The notes under the pieces: model-generated
Databases searched by the model: none
Told to the model about the DNA's origin: nothing
Seen by the model: the letters and a program-made list of their open reading frames with translations, nothing else
Part shown: positions 1 to 10,513 of the stretch, in pieces
Layout of the letters: each line of letters begins with the position of its first letter
Numbering within the stretch: the stretch's first letter is position 1
Origin: CAYNSB01 sp964399625
Lineage (GTDB): Bacteria > Planctomycetota > Phycisphaerae > Phycisphaerales > UBA1924
Length of the DNA stretch: 64,000 nt
Reading direction: 5' to 3'
Assembly (NCBI GenBank): GCA_964399625.1
Contig: CAYNSB010000005.1
Coordinates: 1 to 64,000 of the forward strand
Translations under genes and position numbers: made by a program

Positions 1-544
1 GCTCCGCCACCTGGAGAACATGGCGAAGATCATCCTGATGACGGGCATGATGGTGGGCTTCGCCTACTCGATGGAGTTCTTCATCGCGTGGTACTCGGGC
101 AACGAGTACGAGGCGCACGTGTTCAAGTACAACCGGGCGAGCCCCGAGCACGCGCCGTACTGGTGGGCGCACTGGACGATGATCTTCTGCAACGTCGTGT
201 CGCCCCAGGTCTTCTGGAACAAGTGGTGCCGGACGAACCCGGTGGTCATCTTCATCGTGTCGATCCTGGTGACGATCGGCATGTGGTTCGAGCGGTTCGT
301 GATCATCGTCACGTCGCTGCACCGCGCGTTCCTGCCGGGCGAGTGGGGCATGTTCTGGCCCACGCCCGTGGACATCGGGATCTTCGTCGGCTCGTGCGGC
401 GTGTTCCTCACGCTGTACCTGCTGTTCGTGCGGTTCCTCCCGCAGTTCGCGATGGCCGAGCTCAAGGCGGTCATGCCCGCGGCCGACCCGCACGGGGACG
501 ACCACGGTGCGGACGCCGTCGCGCACGCGAAGGGAGGGCACTAA
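1..544 (+). CDS. actC: ActC, NrfD-like membrane subunit of alternative complex III (3' part only)
   Basis: The reading frame is open from base 2 and has no start in the window, so this is the C-terminal part of a longer gene (about 180 codons seen; the family is usually 450 or more). It starts with HLENMAKIILMTG, a stretch typical of the NrfD/PsrC-like ActC subunit, and has about four hydrophobic membrane segments. ActC is one of the integral membrane subunits of alternative complex III, which oxidises quinol and passes electrons to cytochrome c or directly to an oxidase. The C-terminus is His/Asp rich. actD follows 3 nt later, so the two are co-transcribed. The methionine at base 20 is internal and should not be taken as the start. 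Identity is strongly supported by the following actD, actE and actF. Confidence 0.9.
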   Translation, partial: LRHLENMAKIILMTGMMVGFAYSMEFFIAWYSGNEYEAHVFKYNRASPEHAPYWWAHWTMIFCNVVSPQVFWNKWCRTNPVVIFIVSILVTIGMWFERFVIIVTSLHRAFLPGEWGMFWPTPVDIGIFVGSCGVFLTLYLLFVRFLPQFAMAELKAVMPAADPHGDDHGADAVAHAKGGH

Positions 545-547
545 TCC

Positions 548-1144
548 ATGGCGATCTATGACTATCTCCCGTTCGTGCCCCGTCCCGCGCCGCGGTTCGT
601 GACGGAGAAGGGCGATCCCGTCTTCGGGTACCTGGCGCAGTTCGCGTCGCCCTCGGCGGTGTACCACGCGGCGGAGCGCGTCCGCGACTCGGGGTACGAG
701 TCGTGGGACCTGTTCTCGCCGTTCCCCATCCACGGGATCGACGAGGCGATGGGGCAGAAGCGGACGATCCTGCCCGTGCTCGTGGCGTGCGGCGCGTTCA
801 CGGGAACGTTCTGCGCGTTCCTGATGCAGTTCTGGATGTCCGCGGTGGACTATCCCATGGTCAAGCAGGGCAAGCCCTGGGGCGCGTGGGAGCCGTTCAT
901 GCCCATCGGGTTCGAGCTCTCGATCCTCTTTGCCGCGTTCACGGCGCTGATCGGGATGCTGGCGCTCAACGGGCTGCCGCGCTGGCACCACCCGCTGTTC
1001 CGCAAGGAGAGTTTCCTCCGCGTGAGCCAGGACGGGTTCGCGATCTGCATCGAGTCGAGCGATCCCAAGTTCCACCCGCAGCAGACCAAGGAGCTCCTGC
1101 AGTCGATCGGGGCGACGAGCGTGGAGTTGGTCGAAGACCCATGA
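548..1144 (+). CDS. actD: ActD, alternative complex III membrane subunit (DUF3341)
   Basis: A 198-residue protein matching the DUF3341 family. An N-terminal cytoplasmic stretch with FGYLAQF and a conserved DLFSPFPIHGID segment precedes two transmembrane helices (about residues 75-98 and 118-141), and a short soluble tail follows. ActD is a small membrane subunit of the quinol-oxidising alternative complex III; its exact role is not known. The start ATG lies 3 nt after the actC stop. The DLFSPFP(I/V)HG motif is the hallmark by which I recognise the family. The last codons overlap an ATG of the next frame (ATGA at 1141-1144), but I prefer a later start for actE. Confidence 0.92.
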   Translation: MAIYDYLPFVPRPAPRFVTEKGDPVFGYLAQFASPSAVYHAAERVRDSGYESWDLFSPFPIHGIDEAMGQKRTILPVLVACGAFTGTFCAFLMQFWMSAVDYPMVKQGKPWGAWEPFMPIGFELSILFAAFTALIGMLALNGLPRWHHPLFRKESFLRVSQDGFAICIESSDPKFHPQQTKELLQSIGATSVELVEDP

Positions 1145-1242
1145 GTGGCACGGACACACAGCGACGAAGAGGCACGATTGCTCACGCCGGGGATGAGCGA
1201 GGGCTTGGACGAGCGAATCCCACGGATCGGAAGGTTGGACGA

Positions 1243-2133
1243 ATGACACGCAGCACACATCTGACCCGTCGGTTCGCGAGCGCCACGCTGGCGGCGCTCG
1301 CGCTGGGCGCCGGGCTGGGCGGGTGCCGGGGCGACCGCGAGGACAAGCCCCCGCACCAGTTCCTGCCCGACATGGACGACTCGCCCAAGTACAAGCCGCA
1401 GGCGGAGAATCCGTTCTACGCCGACAAGCGCGCGATGCGCGCTCCGGTGGCGGGCACCGTTCCGTTCGGACGCTGGGACTTCAACCACGACGCGGTGCCC
1501 GACGACGAGGCGCACGCGTGGGTGAAGCCCTTCAAGGCCGAGCGTGCGGCGCTGCTCGCCGAGGACGACGCGTCGTACCGGGGCAAGGGCGCCGACGGCA
1601 AGTACGTCGCGCGGATTCCCATCGCCGTCACGTCCGAGCTGCTGGCGCGGGGCCAGGAGCGTTTCGGGATCTACTGCGCGGTGTGCCACGGGTACCAGGG
1701 CAACGGGCAGGGCATGGTGGGGCAGCGCTGGTCGGGTGTGGTGCCGAGCTTCCACGATCCGAAGTACTACCCCGGTTCCAACGACCCGGACGCCAAGGGC
1801 ACCGATGGGTTCCTCTTCTTCACGGCGCTCAACGGCGTCGCGGGCCCGGATGGTCATGTGCTTGCCGGCGATGACGAGGCGACTCGCCTCAAGAAGCTCG
1901 CGGGTCTGAAGATGCCCGGCTACGCGCACGCGTTGAGCGCACGCGACGCCTGGGGCATCGTCGCGTACATCCGGGCGCTGCAGGAGCACACGGACCTGAA
2001 CCAGGTTCCCGAGGCGCAGCGCACGCGGCTGCAGGGCGAGCGGGCGAAGCTTCCGCCCGCGGAGGCGCCGAGCACGCCGCCCGCCGCCAACCCAGGCGCG
2101 AGCCCGGCCGCCGGCACAGGGGGCAAGCCATGA
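1243..2133 (+). CDS. actE: ActE, monohaem cytochrome c lipoprotein of alternative complex III
   Basis: A 296-residue exported cytochrome. The N-terminus is a lipoprotein signal ending in LGAGLGGC, placing the lipidated cysteine at residue 28. A single haem c site CAVCH is at residues 145-149, and a downstream LKMPGYAHAL stretch probably supplies the axial methionine. ActE is the electron-exit cytochrome of alternative complex III, anchored to the outer face of the inner membrane. I chose ATG 1243 because the signal peptide then begins properly and GGAAGG lies about 9 nt upstream. The in-frame ATG at 1141, which overlaps the actD stop, would add a 34-residue polar leader. The C-terminus is Ala/Pro rich. 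The gene overlaps actF by 4 nt. Confidence 0.92.
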   Translation: MTRSTHLTRRFASATLAALALGAGLGGCRGDREDKPPHQFLPDMDDSPKYKPQAENPFYADKRAMRAPVAGTVPFGRWDFNHDAVPDDEAHAWVKPFKAERAALLAEDDASYRGKGADGKYVARIPIAVTSELLARGQERFGIYCAVCHGYQGNGQGMVGQRWSGVVPSFHDPKYYPGSNDPDAKGTDGFLFFTALNGVAGPDGHVLAGDDEATRLKKLAGLKMPGYAHALSARDAWGIVAYIRALQEHTDLNQVPEAQRTRLQGERAKLPPAEAPSTPPAANPGASPAAGTGGKP

Positions 2134-3410
2134 GCCAGATCTCCATCGGACACGGCGCGCACGGAGCGCACGGATCGCACGCGGGCCATGTCGACCTCTC
2201 CGAGGCGAACATCATGCCCCAGGGCTTCGGGCGCGGGCTCTCGCTCCTGCTGCTGCTGGCGGGCGGCGTGGGGCTCGCGGGCGCGGGCCTCGCGTGGGGC
2301 AAGGCGGGCCCGGCGCACGTGCTCGCGGCTCTTCACATCGGGGCGATGGGGTCGCTGGCGATCTCGCTGGGCGCGCTGTTCCTGGTGATGGCCTCGCACC
2401 TCACGGGCGCGGGCTGGAACGTCACGCTGCGCCGTCAGATGGAGAACATCGCGTCGCTGGTGTGGGTGCCCGGGCTGATCGTGCTTGCGATCATGCTCAC
2501 GGACATGAAGCTCGGCGGCACGCTGTTCAAGTGGATGAACCGCGAGGTGGTCGCCAACGACGTGCTGTTCCAGAAGAAGGCGGGCTACTTCAACCCGATG
2601 TTCTTCGTGATCCGCAGCCTGCTGTACGTCGCGGTGTGGTTCTTCCTGTCCCACTTCATGCGTCGCTACAGCACGGAGCAGGACGCGACGGGCGACAAGT
2701 GGCTGAGCAACCGGGCCCGCTTCACGAGCTCCTGGGGCATGCTCATCTTCGCGCTCACGACGGCGTTCGCCGGCTTTGACTGGCTCATGGCGATCGATTA
2801 CCGCTACTTCTCCACGATGTGGGGCGTGTACTTCTTCGCCGGCTCGGCGGGCTCGGGCGTCGCGACGACGATCCTGATCCTCGCGGCGCTGCGGGCCAAG
2901 GGCAAGCTCGAGGGGCTCGTGACGAGCGAGCACGCCCACGACCTGGGCAAGCTGCTGTTCGCGTTCACCGTCTTCTGGGCGTACATCGCCTTCTCGCAGT
3001 ACTTCCTGACGTGGTACGCCAACATCCCCGAGGAGACCGCGTTCTTCAACGCCCGCAAGGTCCACGGATGGCAGTACCTCTTCCTCGCCCTGTGCTTCGG
3101 GCACTTCGTCGTTCCGTTCTACGTCATGCTCTGGCGGTTCGTGCGGCGGAGCTTCGCGGCTCTCGCGCTCTTCGGCGTGTGGATGCTTTTGATGCAACTG
3201 GGCGACCTCTACTGGATCATCCGTCCCCAGCTCTACGCGCAGTCGGGCGATCCGCTCCGCATGGACCTCTTGTGGGTTGATCTGGCGGGCATCCTGGGCG
3301 TGGTGCTCGTGTTCTTCGGGCTGCTGCTGCGTCGCGTGGGATCGGGCGTGCTGATCCCGACGCGCGATCCGCGCCTGCACGAGGCGATCGCGCACAAGAA
3401 CTACGTGTAA
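2130..3410 (+). CDS. actF: ActF, quinol-interacting membrane subunit of alternative complex III
   Basis: A 426-residue polytopic membrane protein with about ten hydrophobic helices and a His/Gly-rich N-terminus. It matches ActF, the second NrfD-related subunit of alternative complex III. The AFAGFDWLMAIDYRYFSTMWG and FSQYFLTWYANIPEET segments are characteristic of this subunit. It probably contributes a second bundle structurally related to ActC. Translation looks coupled to actE through an ATGA overlap at 2130-2133. It is the last act gene before a 110-nt gap holding a GC-rich inverted repeat, after which the oxidase genes follow on the same strand. Confidence 0.92.
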   Translation: MSQISIGHGAHGAHGSHAGHVDLSEANIMPQGFGRGLSLLLLLAGGVGLAGAGLAWGKAGPAHVLAALHIGAMGSLAISLGALFLVMASHLTGAGWNVTLRRQMENIASLVWVPGLIVLAIMLTDMKLGGTLFKWMNREVVANDVLFQKKAGYFNPMFFVIRSLLYVAVWFFLSHFMRRYSTEQDATGDKWLSNRARFTSSWGMLIFALTTAFAGFDWLMAIDYRYFSTMWGVYFFAGSAGSGVATTILILAALRAKGKLEGLVTSEHAHDLGKLLFAFTVFWAYIAFSQYFLTWYANIPEETAFFNARKVHGWQYLFLALCFGHFVVPFYVMLWRFVRRSFAALALFGVWMLLMQLGDLYWIIRPQLYAQSGDPLRMDLLWVDLAGILGVVLVFFGLLLRRVGSGVLIPTRDPRLHEAIAHKNYV

Positions 3411-3423
3411 CCGGGAGAGACGT

Positions 3424-3452
3424 CCGCGGGCCGGCACGCCGGTTCGCCGCGG
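3424..3452. terminator. GC-rich inverted repeat between the complex III and oxidase modules
   Basis: CCGCGG at 3424-3429 pairs with CCGCGG at 3447-3452, with an inner CCGGC/GCCGG pair between them. There is no T-run on either strand, so a classical intrinsic terminator is not shown; it could be a processing site that separates the act and cta parts of the operon. Confidence 0.25.
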
Positions 3453-3520
3453 GAGAATCGGTCGGGATCGGTCGGACGAAACACATAGGTGGGGCTCCAA
3501 GGCCCCGCAGCGAGGCGACG

Positions 3521-3919
3521 ATGGTCCACCAGCGACAGACACTGCCCCACGAGCACGAGGAGCCCGACGCGTGGCATCGGCACGGCGCGGGCGAGGCCTC
3601 CCCTCAGGCCGAGCACGGGTCCAAGGCGAACCCCGCGGTCCTGGGCATCGCGTTCCTGGCGAGCATCGGGCTCGTCGCGTTCGTGGTCATCGCCACCCTC
3701 GTGTACTTCCGCAAGCACACGACGGAGCTGCGCAAGGAGCGGATCGAGACGACGGTCCTCTCGGCGGACTACGTGAAGTACCGCGACGCGAGCGCGGGCA
3801 AGCTCGCGGACTACTCGTGGGCGAGCGAGGATCTGGCCCGCGAGGGCAAGCGTGTGTCGCTGCCGATCGAGGAGGCCAAGCGTCGCGTGCTCGAGAGGTA
3901 CGCCAAGCCGGCGAAGTGA
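3521..3919 (+). CDS. Small single-pass membrane protein in the respiratory operon, function unknown
   Basis: A 132-residue protein with a His/Glu-rich polar N-terminus, one hydrophobic helix at about residues 44-63, and a charged C-terminal half. The C-terminal half contains SADYVKYRDASAGKLADYSW and then a short segment ending in VLERYAK. I do not recognise a named family. It sits between actF and the Sco gene, on the same strand and closely spaced with Sco. Its C-terminal half recalls small proteins often found beside caa3 oxidases that carry a Tyr-rich, extracytoplasmic tail. A role in assembly or in linking complex III to the oxidase is inference from position alone. Confidence 0.75.
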   Translation: MVHQRQTLPHEHEEPDAWHRHGAGEASPQAEHGSKANPAVLGIAFLASIGLVAFVVIATLVYFRKHTTELRKERIETTVLSADYVKYRDASAGKLADYSWASEDLAREGKRVSLPIEEAKRRVLERYAKPAK

Positions 3920-3935
3920 ACGGAGGTCGTTGAGC

Positions 3936-4835
3936 GTGGTGCGGACGAGCGGACACAGGGCGAGTCGATGGGCGTTTGGCGCGGCGGCGCTGGCGCTGTC
4001 GCTCGCGCCCGGCGCGTTCGCTCAGGCGTTCCGTCAGGACCTTCCCGAGCAGATGCAGGGCATCGCGCTCGAGCCCAAGCTGGGCGATCGCGTGCCGATG
4101 GACGTGAGCCTGATCAACACCAAGGGCAAGCCCGAGACGCTCGCGGACAGTTTCGCGGGGAAGAAGCCCGTCGTGCTGGCGCTGGTGTACTACTCGTGCC
4201 CGATGATGTGCCCACTGATCCTGTCGCGGATCCAGGAGCGGATCAACGACCTGCCGTACCTCGCGGGCGAGGACTACCGCCTCGTGGTCGTGTCGTTCGA
4301 TCCCAACGAGAAGACCGAGCTGGCCCGCGGGTTCGAGGACGCGTACGTCACGGGGTACCGCGTGCCCGAGACGCCCGCGGTGCGCTCCGGGATCCGGTTC
4401 TTCACGGCGCCTCCCGGCGAGGCCAAGCGCCTGGCCGACGCGATCGGGTTCAAGTACAAGTTCGTGCCCGAGAGCGGGCAGTACGCGCACGGGTCGGCGC
4501 TGGCGGTGCTCACCGGCGAGGGGGTCGTGTCCCGCTACGTGGACGGGCTCGCGGCCGAGCGGAGCGAGCTTCGCCTGGCGCTGCTGGAGGCGAGCCAGGG
4601 CAAGATCGCCAAGTCGCTGGGGGATTTCTTCCTGCACTTCTGCTACCGCTGGGACTCCACCTCGGGCAAGTACACGCTGCAGGCGATGCGCGTGATGCAG
4701 ATCGGCGGCGTGCTCACGATGACCGGACTCGGAGCGCTCGTGCTCACGCTCCGCGCGGGCGACCGCCTGCGGGCGGCGCGTCGGGCGGGCGTCTCGGTCG
4801 CGGCGCCCGCGCTTGGGGGAGTGACGACGACATGA
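3936..4835 (+). CDS. sco: Sco family copper chaperone for the CuA site, with C-terminal anchor
   Basis: A 299-residue SCO1/SenC protein. After a signal peptide ending near AFAQ comes a thioredoxin-like domain with CPMMC at about residues 88-92 and the copper-binding histidine in YAHGS at about residue 185. These are the three ligands by which Sco proteins deliver copper to, or reduce, the CuA centre of oxidase subunit II. A further hydrophobic helix lies near the C-terminus (GGVLTMTGLGALVLTL), so the protein is probably held in the membrane from its C-terminal side. GGAGG at 3922-3926 favours the GTG at 3936; a TTG at 3930 is an alternative. It overlaps the subunit II gene by 4 nt, fitting a shared assembly job. 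Confidence 0.93.
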   Translation: MVRTSGHRASRWAFGAAALALSLAPGAFAQAFRQDLPEQMQGIALEPKLGDRVPMDVSLINTKGKPETLADSFAGKKPVVLALVYYSCPMMCPLILSRIQERINDLPYLAGEDYRLVVVSFDPNEKTELARGFEDAYVTGYRVPETPAVRSGIRFFTAPPGEAKRLADAIGFKYKFVPESGQYAHGSALAVLTGEGVVSRYVDGLAAERSELRLALLEASQGKIAKSLGDFFLHFCYRWDSTSGKYTLQAMRVMQIGGVLTMTGLGALVLTLRAGDRLRAARRAGVSVAAPALGGVTTT

Positions 4836-6163
4836 CGGGGACGAACACCATGCTCACCATCGCTTCGGGCCCGTTCAAGGCCCTCCAGGACGAGTTCACG
4901 AGGTACAACTTCCGCGCGCCCTCGGCCTCCCCGCTGGGGCAGCACTCGGACTACCTCTTCTTCCTCATCTTCCTCATGAGCGCGTTCTTCTTCGTGCTGC
5001 TCATGGCGATGATGGTGTGGTTCGCGTTCAAGTACCGCAAGCGCCCCGGGCAGGTGCCGCAGCGCTCGGCCGGGCACAACACGTTCCTCGAGCTCTCGTG
5101 GTCCGTGATCCCCACGATCCTGCTGGTGTGGATCTTCTTCGAGGGCTTCTACGGGTACGCCGACAAGCTCGTGGCGCCCACGAACGCGCGGGACCTGACG
5201 CTCACGGCCCAGAAGTGGAACTGGACCGTGACGTACCCCAACGGCGCGGCGAGCCCGGAGGTGAGCTTCTCGCGTCGCATGCTGCCCAGCCCCGCGGGCA
5301 TGGACACGCCCCCCGCCGGGATGATGGTGATGGACGACAAGAACAAGCCCATCGAGGCCAAGGAGATGCGCGGCTCGCAGGGCATCCCGATCTTCGTGGT
5401 TCCCGAGAAGGAGCCCGTGCGTCTGCGGATGAGCAGCGTGGACGTGATCCACTCCTTCTGGATCCCCGACTTCCGCGTGAAGTTCGACGTGATGCCCAAC
5501 CGGTACACGGCGGTGTGGTTCCAGAGCGACGCGGTCGATGAGAAGCTCGCGACGGACAACAAGTGGCTCCTCACGCACGAGATCGAGGTGGTGGACGGCG
5601 CGAAGAAGAGCACCAAGCGCGTGCCCATGACCGACGCGGGCGGCAAGCAGTATCTCTACAACGACCACTGGGTGTTCTGCGCCGAGTACTGCGGGCAGTC
5701 GCACTCGGAGATGTACGCGATCGTGCGCGTCGTGCCCGTGGCGGCGTACGAGCAGCTCATCGCCGAGTGGGCCGAGCCCAAGGGCTCCGACGCGGAGAAG
5801 GGCGCCGCGTACTACAAGATCATGGGATGCAACGCCTGCCACAGCGTGGACGGGAGCAAGAACATCGGCCCCACGTGGAAGGACATCTACGGGCACGCCG
5901 TGGAGTTCGCGGACGGATCATCGCTCTCGGACACGCAGATGACCGGCGTCGACTTTGACAACTACGTTCGTGAGTCGGTGCTCGAGCCGGCGAAGAAGAT
6001 CGTCAAGGGCTACCCGAACCAGATGCAGAGCTACCAGGGACGCAAGCCGCCCGCGGAGCTCGATCGCATCATCTTGAACATCATCTCGTACATGAAGAGC
6101 ATCAGCGACAAGGGCAAGGGCGAGGCGGCGGCGCCCGCACCGGCCGAGGCACCCAAGAAGTAA
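4832..6163 (+). CDS. ctaC: Cytochrome c oxidase subunit II with fused cytochrome c domain (caa3 type)
   Basis: A 443-residue protein. Two transmembrane helices (about 41-66 and 87-107) precede the cupredoxin domain. The CuA ligands are visible as His207 (VIHSFW) and as Cys283, Glu285, Cys287, His291 and Met294 in CAEYCGQSHSEM. A C-terminal class I cytochrome c domain carries CNACH at 333-337, which defines the caa3 type. The subunit accepts electrons, through its own haem c, from ActE or a soluble cytochrome and passes them to CuA. The tail is Ala/Pro/Lys rich. The start overlaps the Sco stop (ATGA); a second ATG at 4850 is possible. Confidence 0.96.
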   Translation: MTGTNTMLTIASGPFKALQDEFTRYNFRAPSASPLGQHSDYLFFLIFLMSAFFFVLLMAMMVWFAFKYRKRPGQVPQRSAGHNTFLELSWSVIPTILLVWIFFEGFYGYADKLVAPTNARDLTLTAQKWNWTVTYPNGAASPEVSFSRRMLPSPAGMDTPPAGMMVMDDKNKPIEAKEMRGSQGIPIFVVPEKEPVRLRMSSVDVIHSFWIPDFRVKFDVMPNRYTAVWFQSDAVDEKLATDNKWLLTHEIEVVDGAKKSTKRVPMTDAGGKQYLYNDHWVFCAEYCGQSHSEMYAIVRVVPVAAYEQLIAEWAEPKGSDAEKGAAYYKIMGCNACHSVDGSKNIGPTWKDIYGHAVEFADGSSLSDTQMTGVDFDNYVRESVLEPAKKIVKGYPNQMQSYQGRKPPAELDRIILNIISYMKSISDKGKGEAAAPAPAEAPKK

Positions 6164-6199
6164 TCCACCCCGCGCCGGAGAGAAACACCCGGCGCCGGA

Positions 6200-8041
<1,842 letters not shown>

Positions 8042-8072
8042 CTCCGGCCCAAGGAACAGAGGACCCACGCAC

Positions 8073-8783
8073 ATGACGACGATCCACGCAGGACAGGGCA
8101 TGGGGCACGCCGGGGGCGGTGCCGGGGCGCGCGACACGCGCCCTTATTGGCAGCGGTACAAGGCCGCGGCCCACTTCCGCTCGAAGGAGGAGGAGTTCGA
8201 TGCCGTCAAGCTCGGCATGTGGCTCTTCCTCTCGACGGAGGTGCTCACGTTCTCCGGGCTCTTCTGCGCCTACGCGGTGTTCCGGATGCTGTACCCGCAG
8301 GCGTTCGCCAACGGGTCGCACTACCTGGATCCACGCTGGGGCGGGCTGAACACGGTGATCCTGCTGATCTCCTCGTTCACGATCGCCATGGCCGTGCGGA
8401 ACGCGCAGAAGAACCAGCAGACGCTGCTGAAGTTCAACCTGCTCGCGACGATCGTGTGCGCGATGGCGTTCATCGCGATCAAGCTCACGTTCGAGTACAT
8501 CCCCAAGTGGGGCGAGGGCAAGCGCCCGGGCTCGTGGTTCACCTTCCCCTGGTCGGAGAACCCCTACGAGCACATCTGGTGGAGCGTGTACTACTCCGCC
8601 ACGGGCATCCACGCGCTGCACGTGCTCATTGGCGCGGCGCTCATCTCCTGGCTGTACTTCCGTTCCACCAAGCAGCACTTCGGCCCCGGGCACTACACCG
8701 CGATCGAGATCGTCGCCCTGTTCTGGCACATCGTCGATCTGGTCTGGATCTTCCTGTTCCCGCTGTTGTACCTGATCCACTAA
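8073..8783 (+). CDS. ctaE: Cytochrome c oxidase subunit III
   Basis: A 236-residue membrane protein with about five helices. KLGMWLFLSTEVLTFSGLF at the first helix and ATGIHALHVLIG plus EIVALFWHIVDLVWIFLFP near the end are standard subunit III motifs. Subunit III lacks metal centres and stabilises subunit I. The N-terminus carries a 40-residue polar extension rich in Gly and His. It follows subunit I by 31 nt and belongs to the same transcription unit. Confidence 0.96.
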   Translation: MTTIHAGQGMGHAGGGAGARDTRPYWQRYKAAAHFRSKEEEFDAVKLGMWLFLSTEVLTFSGLFCAYAVFRMLYPQAFANGSHYLDPRWGGLNTVILLISSFTIAMAVRNAQKNQQTLLKFNLLATIVCAMAFIAIKLTFEYIPKWGEGKRPGSWFTFPWSENPYEHIWWSVYYSATGIHALHVLIGAALISWLYFRSTKQHFGPGHYTAIEIVALFWHIVDLVWIFLFPLLYLIH

Positions 8784-8817
8784 TGACGCAGTGACGCAAA
8801 GACGAAGAGACCACCGC

Positions 8818-9531
8818 ATGTCCCACGCCTCGCACGCCGCCGCAATCGACCCGATGGACCCGCACCACGAGGGTCATCACGCGCACGTGATCGTCCGCGC
8901 CAGCACGCTCTGGGCGGTGCTGATCCTGCTGCTCGTGTTCACCGCGCTCACCGTCGGCGCGAGCTTCGCCGAGCGCTGGGTCGCCGGCGCGTTCCACGTG
9001 GACATCCCCTCGTGGGTGAACGCGGCGATCGCGCTCTCGATCGCGATCGTCAAGGCCTCGCTCGTCTGCCTGTTCTTCATGCAGCTCAAGTACGACAACA
9101 AGCTCAACGCCGTCGTGCTCGGGTTCACGCTCTTTGCCGTGGCCCTCTTCCTCGTGTTCACGCTCACGGACCTGGGGACGCGGGCCGAGATCTACACGTT
9201 CAAGGCCGGAGAGATCACCGTCGGCGGACAGGGAATCAACACCAAGGAAGACATCAAGGACGCCTCGGGCAACATTCTGGGCACGCGCGGCGTGGACACG
9301 AACGGCAAGCCCATCGCGCTCTACTGGCGCGAGAAGAAGATCGAGGAGCTCGGCGGCCTCGAGAATTACGAGAAGGCCCGCGCCGAGTACATGGCCCACC
9401 ACGGGCACCCGATCCATAGCAACACCCCCGCCGTGTCCACCGCGAATCGCCAGGTCGTTCGTTCGGGGCTGACCCCCAATCTCTACGGACCCAAGCCCGA
9501 GCCCGCCGCGAGCGGACACGGCGAGCACTGA
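8818..9531 (+). CDS. ctaF: Cytochrome c oxidase subunit IV-like protein with long soluble tail
   Basis: A 237-residue protein. The N-terminal half (about residues 1-115) is His rich and then has three hydrophobic helices, with AIVKASLVCLFFMQLKYDNKL as the typical prokaryotic subunit IV segment. A roughly 120-residue hydrophilic C-terminal tail follows that normal subunit IV proteins (about 100 residues) do not have; I recognise no domain in it. I chose ATG 8818, preceded by GAAGAGA, over the in-frame GTG at 8791. It sits directly after subunit III. The family is thought to assist stability of the oxidase. Confidence 0.88.
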   Translation: MSHASHAAAIDPMDPHHEGHHAHVIVRASTLWAVLILLLVFTALTVGASFAERWVAGAFHVDIPSWVNAAIALSIAIVKASLVCLFFMQLKYDNKLNAVVLGFTLFAVALFLVFTLTDLGTRAEIYTFKAGEITVGGQGINTKEDIKDASGNILGTRGVDTNGKPIALYWREKKIEELGGLENYEKARAEYMAHHGHPIHSNTPAVSTANRQVVRSGLTPNLYGPKPEPAASGHGEH

Positions 9532-9661
9532 TCTCCCCGGGTCGGGGGTTCGCCCGGGCGCGGAGCGAAAGATCGTCTCTGCCCGGGCATCTTCCGGCGC
9601 GCCGCGAGCGAACTATCGTGCGGGGCTTGGCCCGCGATCAGGGCAAGCTCGTGGAGACGAC

Positions 9662-10507
9662 ATGACGACGCCCTCCATCCCGGCCATCGCTCCGAGGGAC
9701 GCACGCGTGGGATCGCCGCGCCCGTCGCGCCCGCTGGCGCTGGTGGGGCTGTTCGTCTCGATGGCGGCCCTGCTCGTGAGCGTCGGGCTCATGTCTCGAA
9801 AGGTGAACGCGTACTACGCCACCAGCGAGCACACGCTGTGGATGTTCGACCCGGTGTCCGACCGCGAGTTCACCTACGCCGGGCGCCCGGTGTCGATCAC
9901 CGATGAGGACACGCCCGATGGGCGCGTCGTCGTGAACGTTCGCTACGGGGACTCGATCGAACGCATCAACGCGACGATCCCGCCCCTGCCCGCGCAGGTG
10001 CCCGGGCTCGCGCGCCACCAGGACTGGTTCCGCGCTCTCCGGTTCGCCGAGCACGGCAAGCGGGACTTCCGCGAGGCCAAGCGCGAGATCGACGCGGGCG
10101 AGATCAAGGATCGAATGGTGCTGGTGGTGCGACGCCCACCGCCGGGCATGAACCCGGACGCGCTGGGTCGGGTCGCCCAGAAGGAGTGGATGTTCGATCT
10201 GTACGAACTGAAGCCCGAGGGTGGCTTCGCGATCCAGCGTCTGGGCTGGCCCGAGAGCGAGCGCGAGGCCCGCGCCCGCGGCGCATCGGGGCAGGGGCCG
10301 AACACGAGCAAGCTGCAGGAGGGCACGTGGCAGTACTACGCCGCGCTGATGGTCATGCCCATCAAGCCCACCCCGCGCTTCACGGGCGACGCCGTGCGTG
10401 CCATGGGCTGGACGCTCCCTTCGGCGTCCTTTAGCGCTCTGGCCGTGGTCGCATCGGTGATCGCGCTCACGTCGGCCGGGCGCCGTGCGCGGTCCGCTCG
10501 GGCCTGA
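9662..10507 (+). CDS. Conserved-looking membrane protein behind the oxidase genes, function unknown
   Basis: A 281-residue protein with one hydrophobic helix near the N-terminus (about 25-44), a soluble middle of about 200 residues, and a second helix near the C-terminus (about 255-275). No motif I can name is present. ATG 9662 follows TGGAGACGAC, a fair ribosome site, and a TATCGT -10-like hexamer lies about 45 nt upstream, so it may be transcribed on its own. The 130-nt gap before it contains CCCGGG/CCCGGG inverted repeats at about 9536-9560. It ends 6 nt from the convergent rdgB stop. A link to the oxidase is only positional. Confidence 0.75.
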   Translation: MTTPSIPAIAPRDARVGSPRPSRPLALVGLFVSMAALLVSVGLMSRKVNAYYATSEHTLWMFDPVSDREFTYAGRPVSITDEDTPDGRVVVNVRYGDSIERINATIPPLPAQVPGLARHQDWFRALRFAEHGKRDFREAKREIDAGEIKDRMVLVVRRPPPGMNPDALGRVAQKEWMFDLYELKPEGGFAIQRLGWPESEREARARGASGQGPNTSKLQEGTWQYYAALMVMPIKPTPRFTGDAVRAMGWTLPSASFSALAVVASVIALTSAGRRARSARA

Positions 10508-10513
10508 CCTCGA

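Noticed and set aside
1141..1242. ATG at 1141 as the actE start, overlapping the actD stop.
   Set aside because: It would put a 34-residue polar leader before the signal peptide; the lipoprotein signal begins at 1243.
4832..6163. The CNACH motif could belong to a separate cytochrome gene.
   Set aside because: The frame is unbroken from the CuA domain to the haem site, so it is one fused subunit II.
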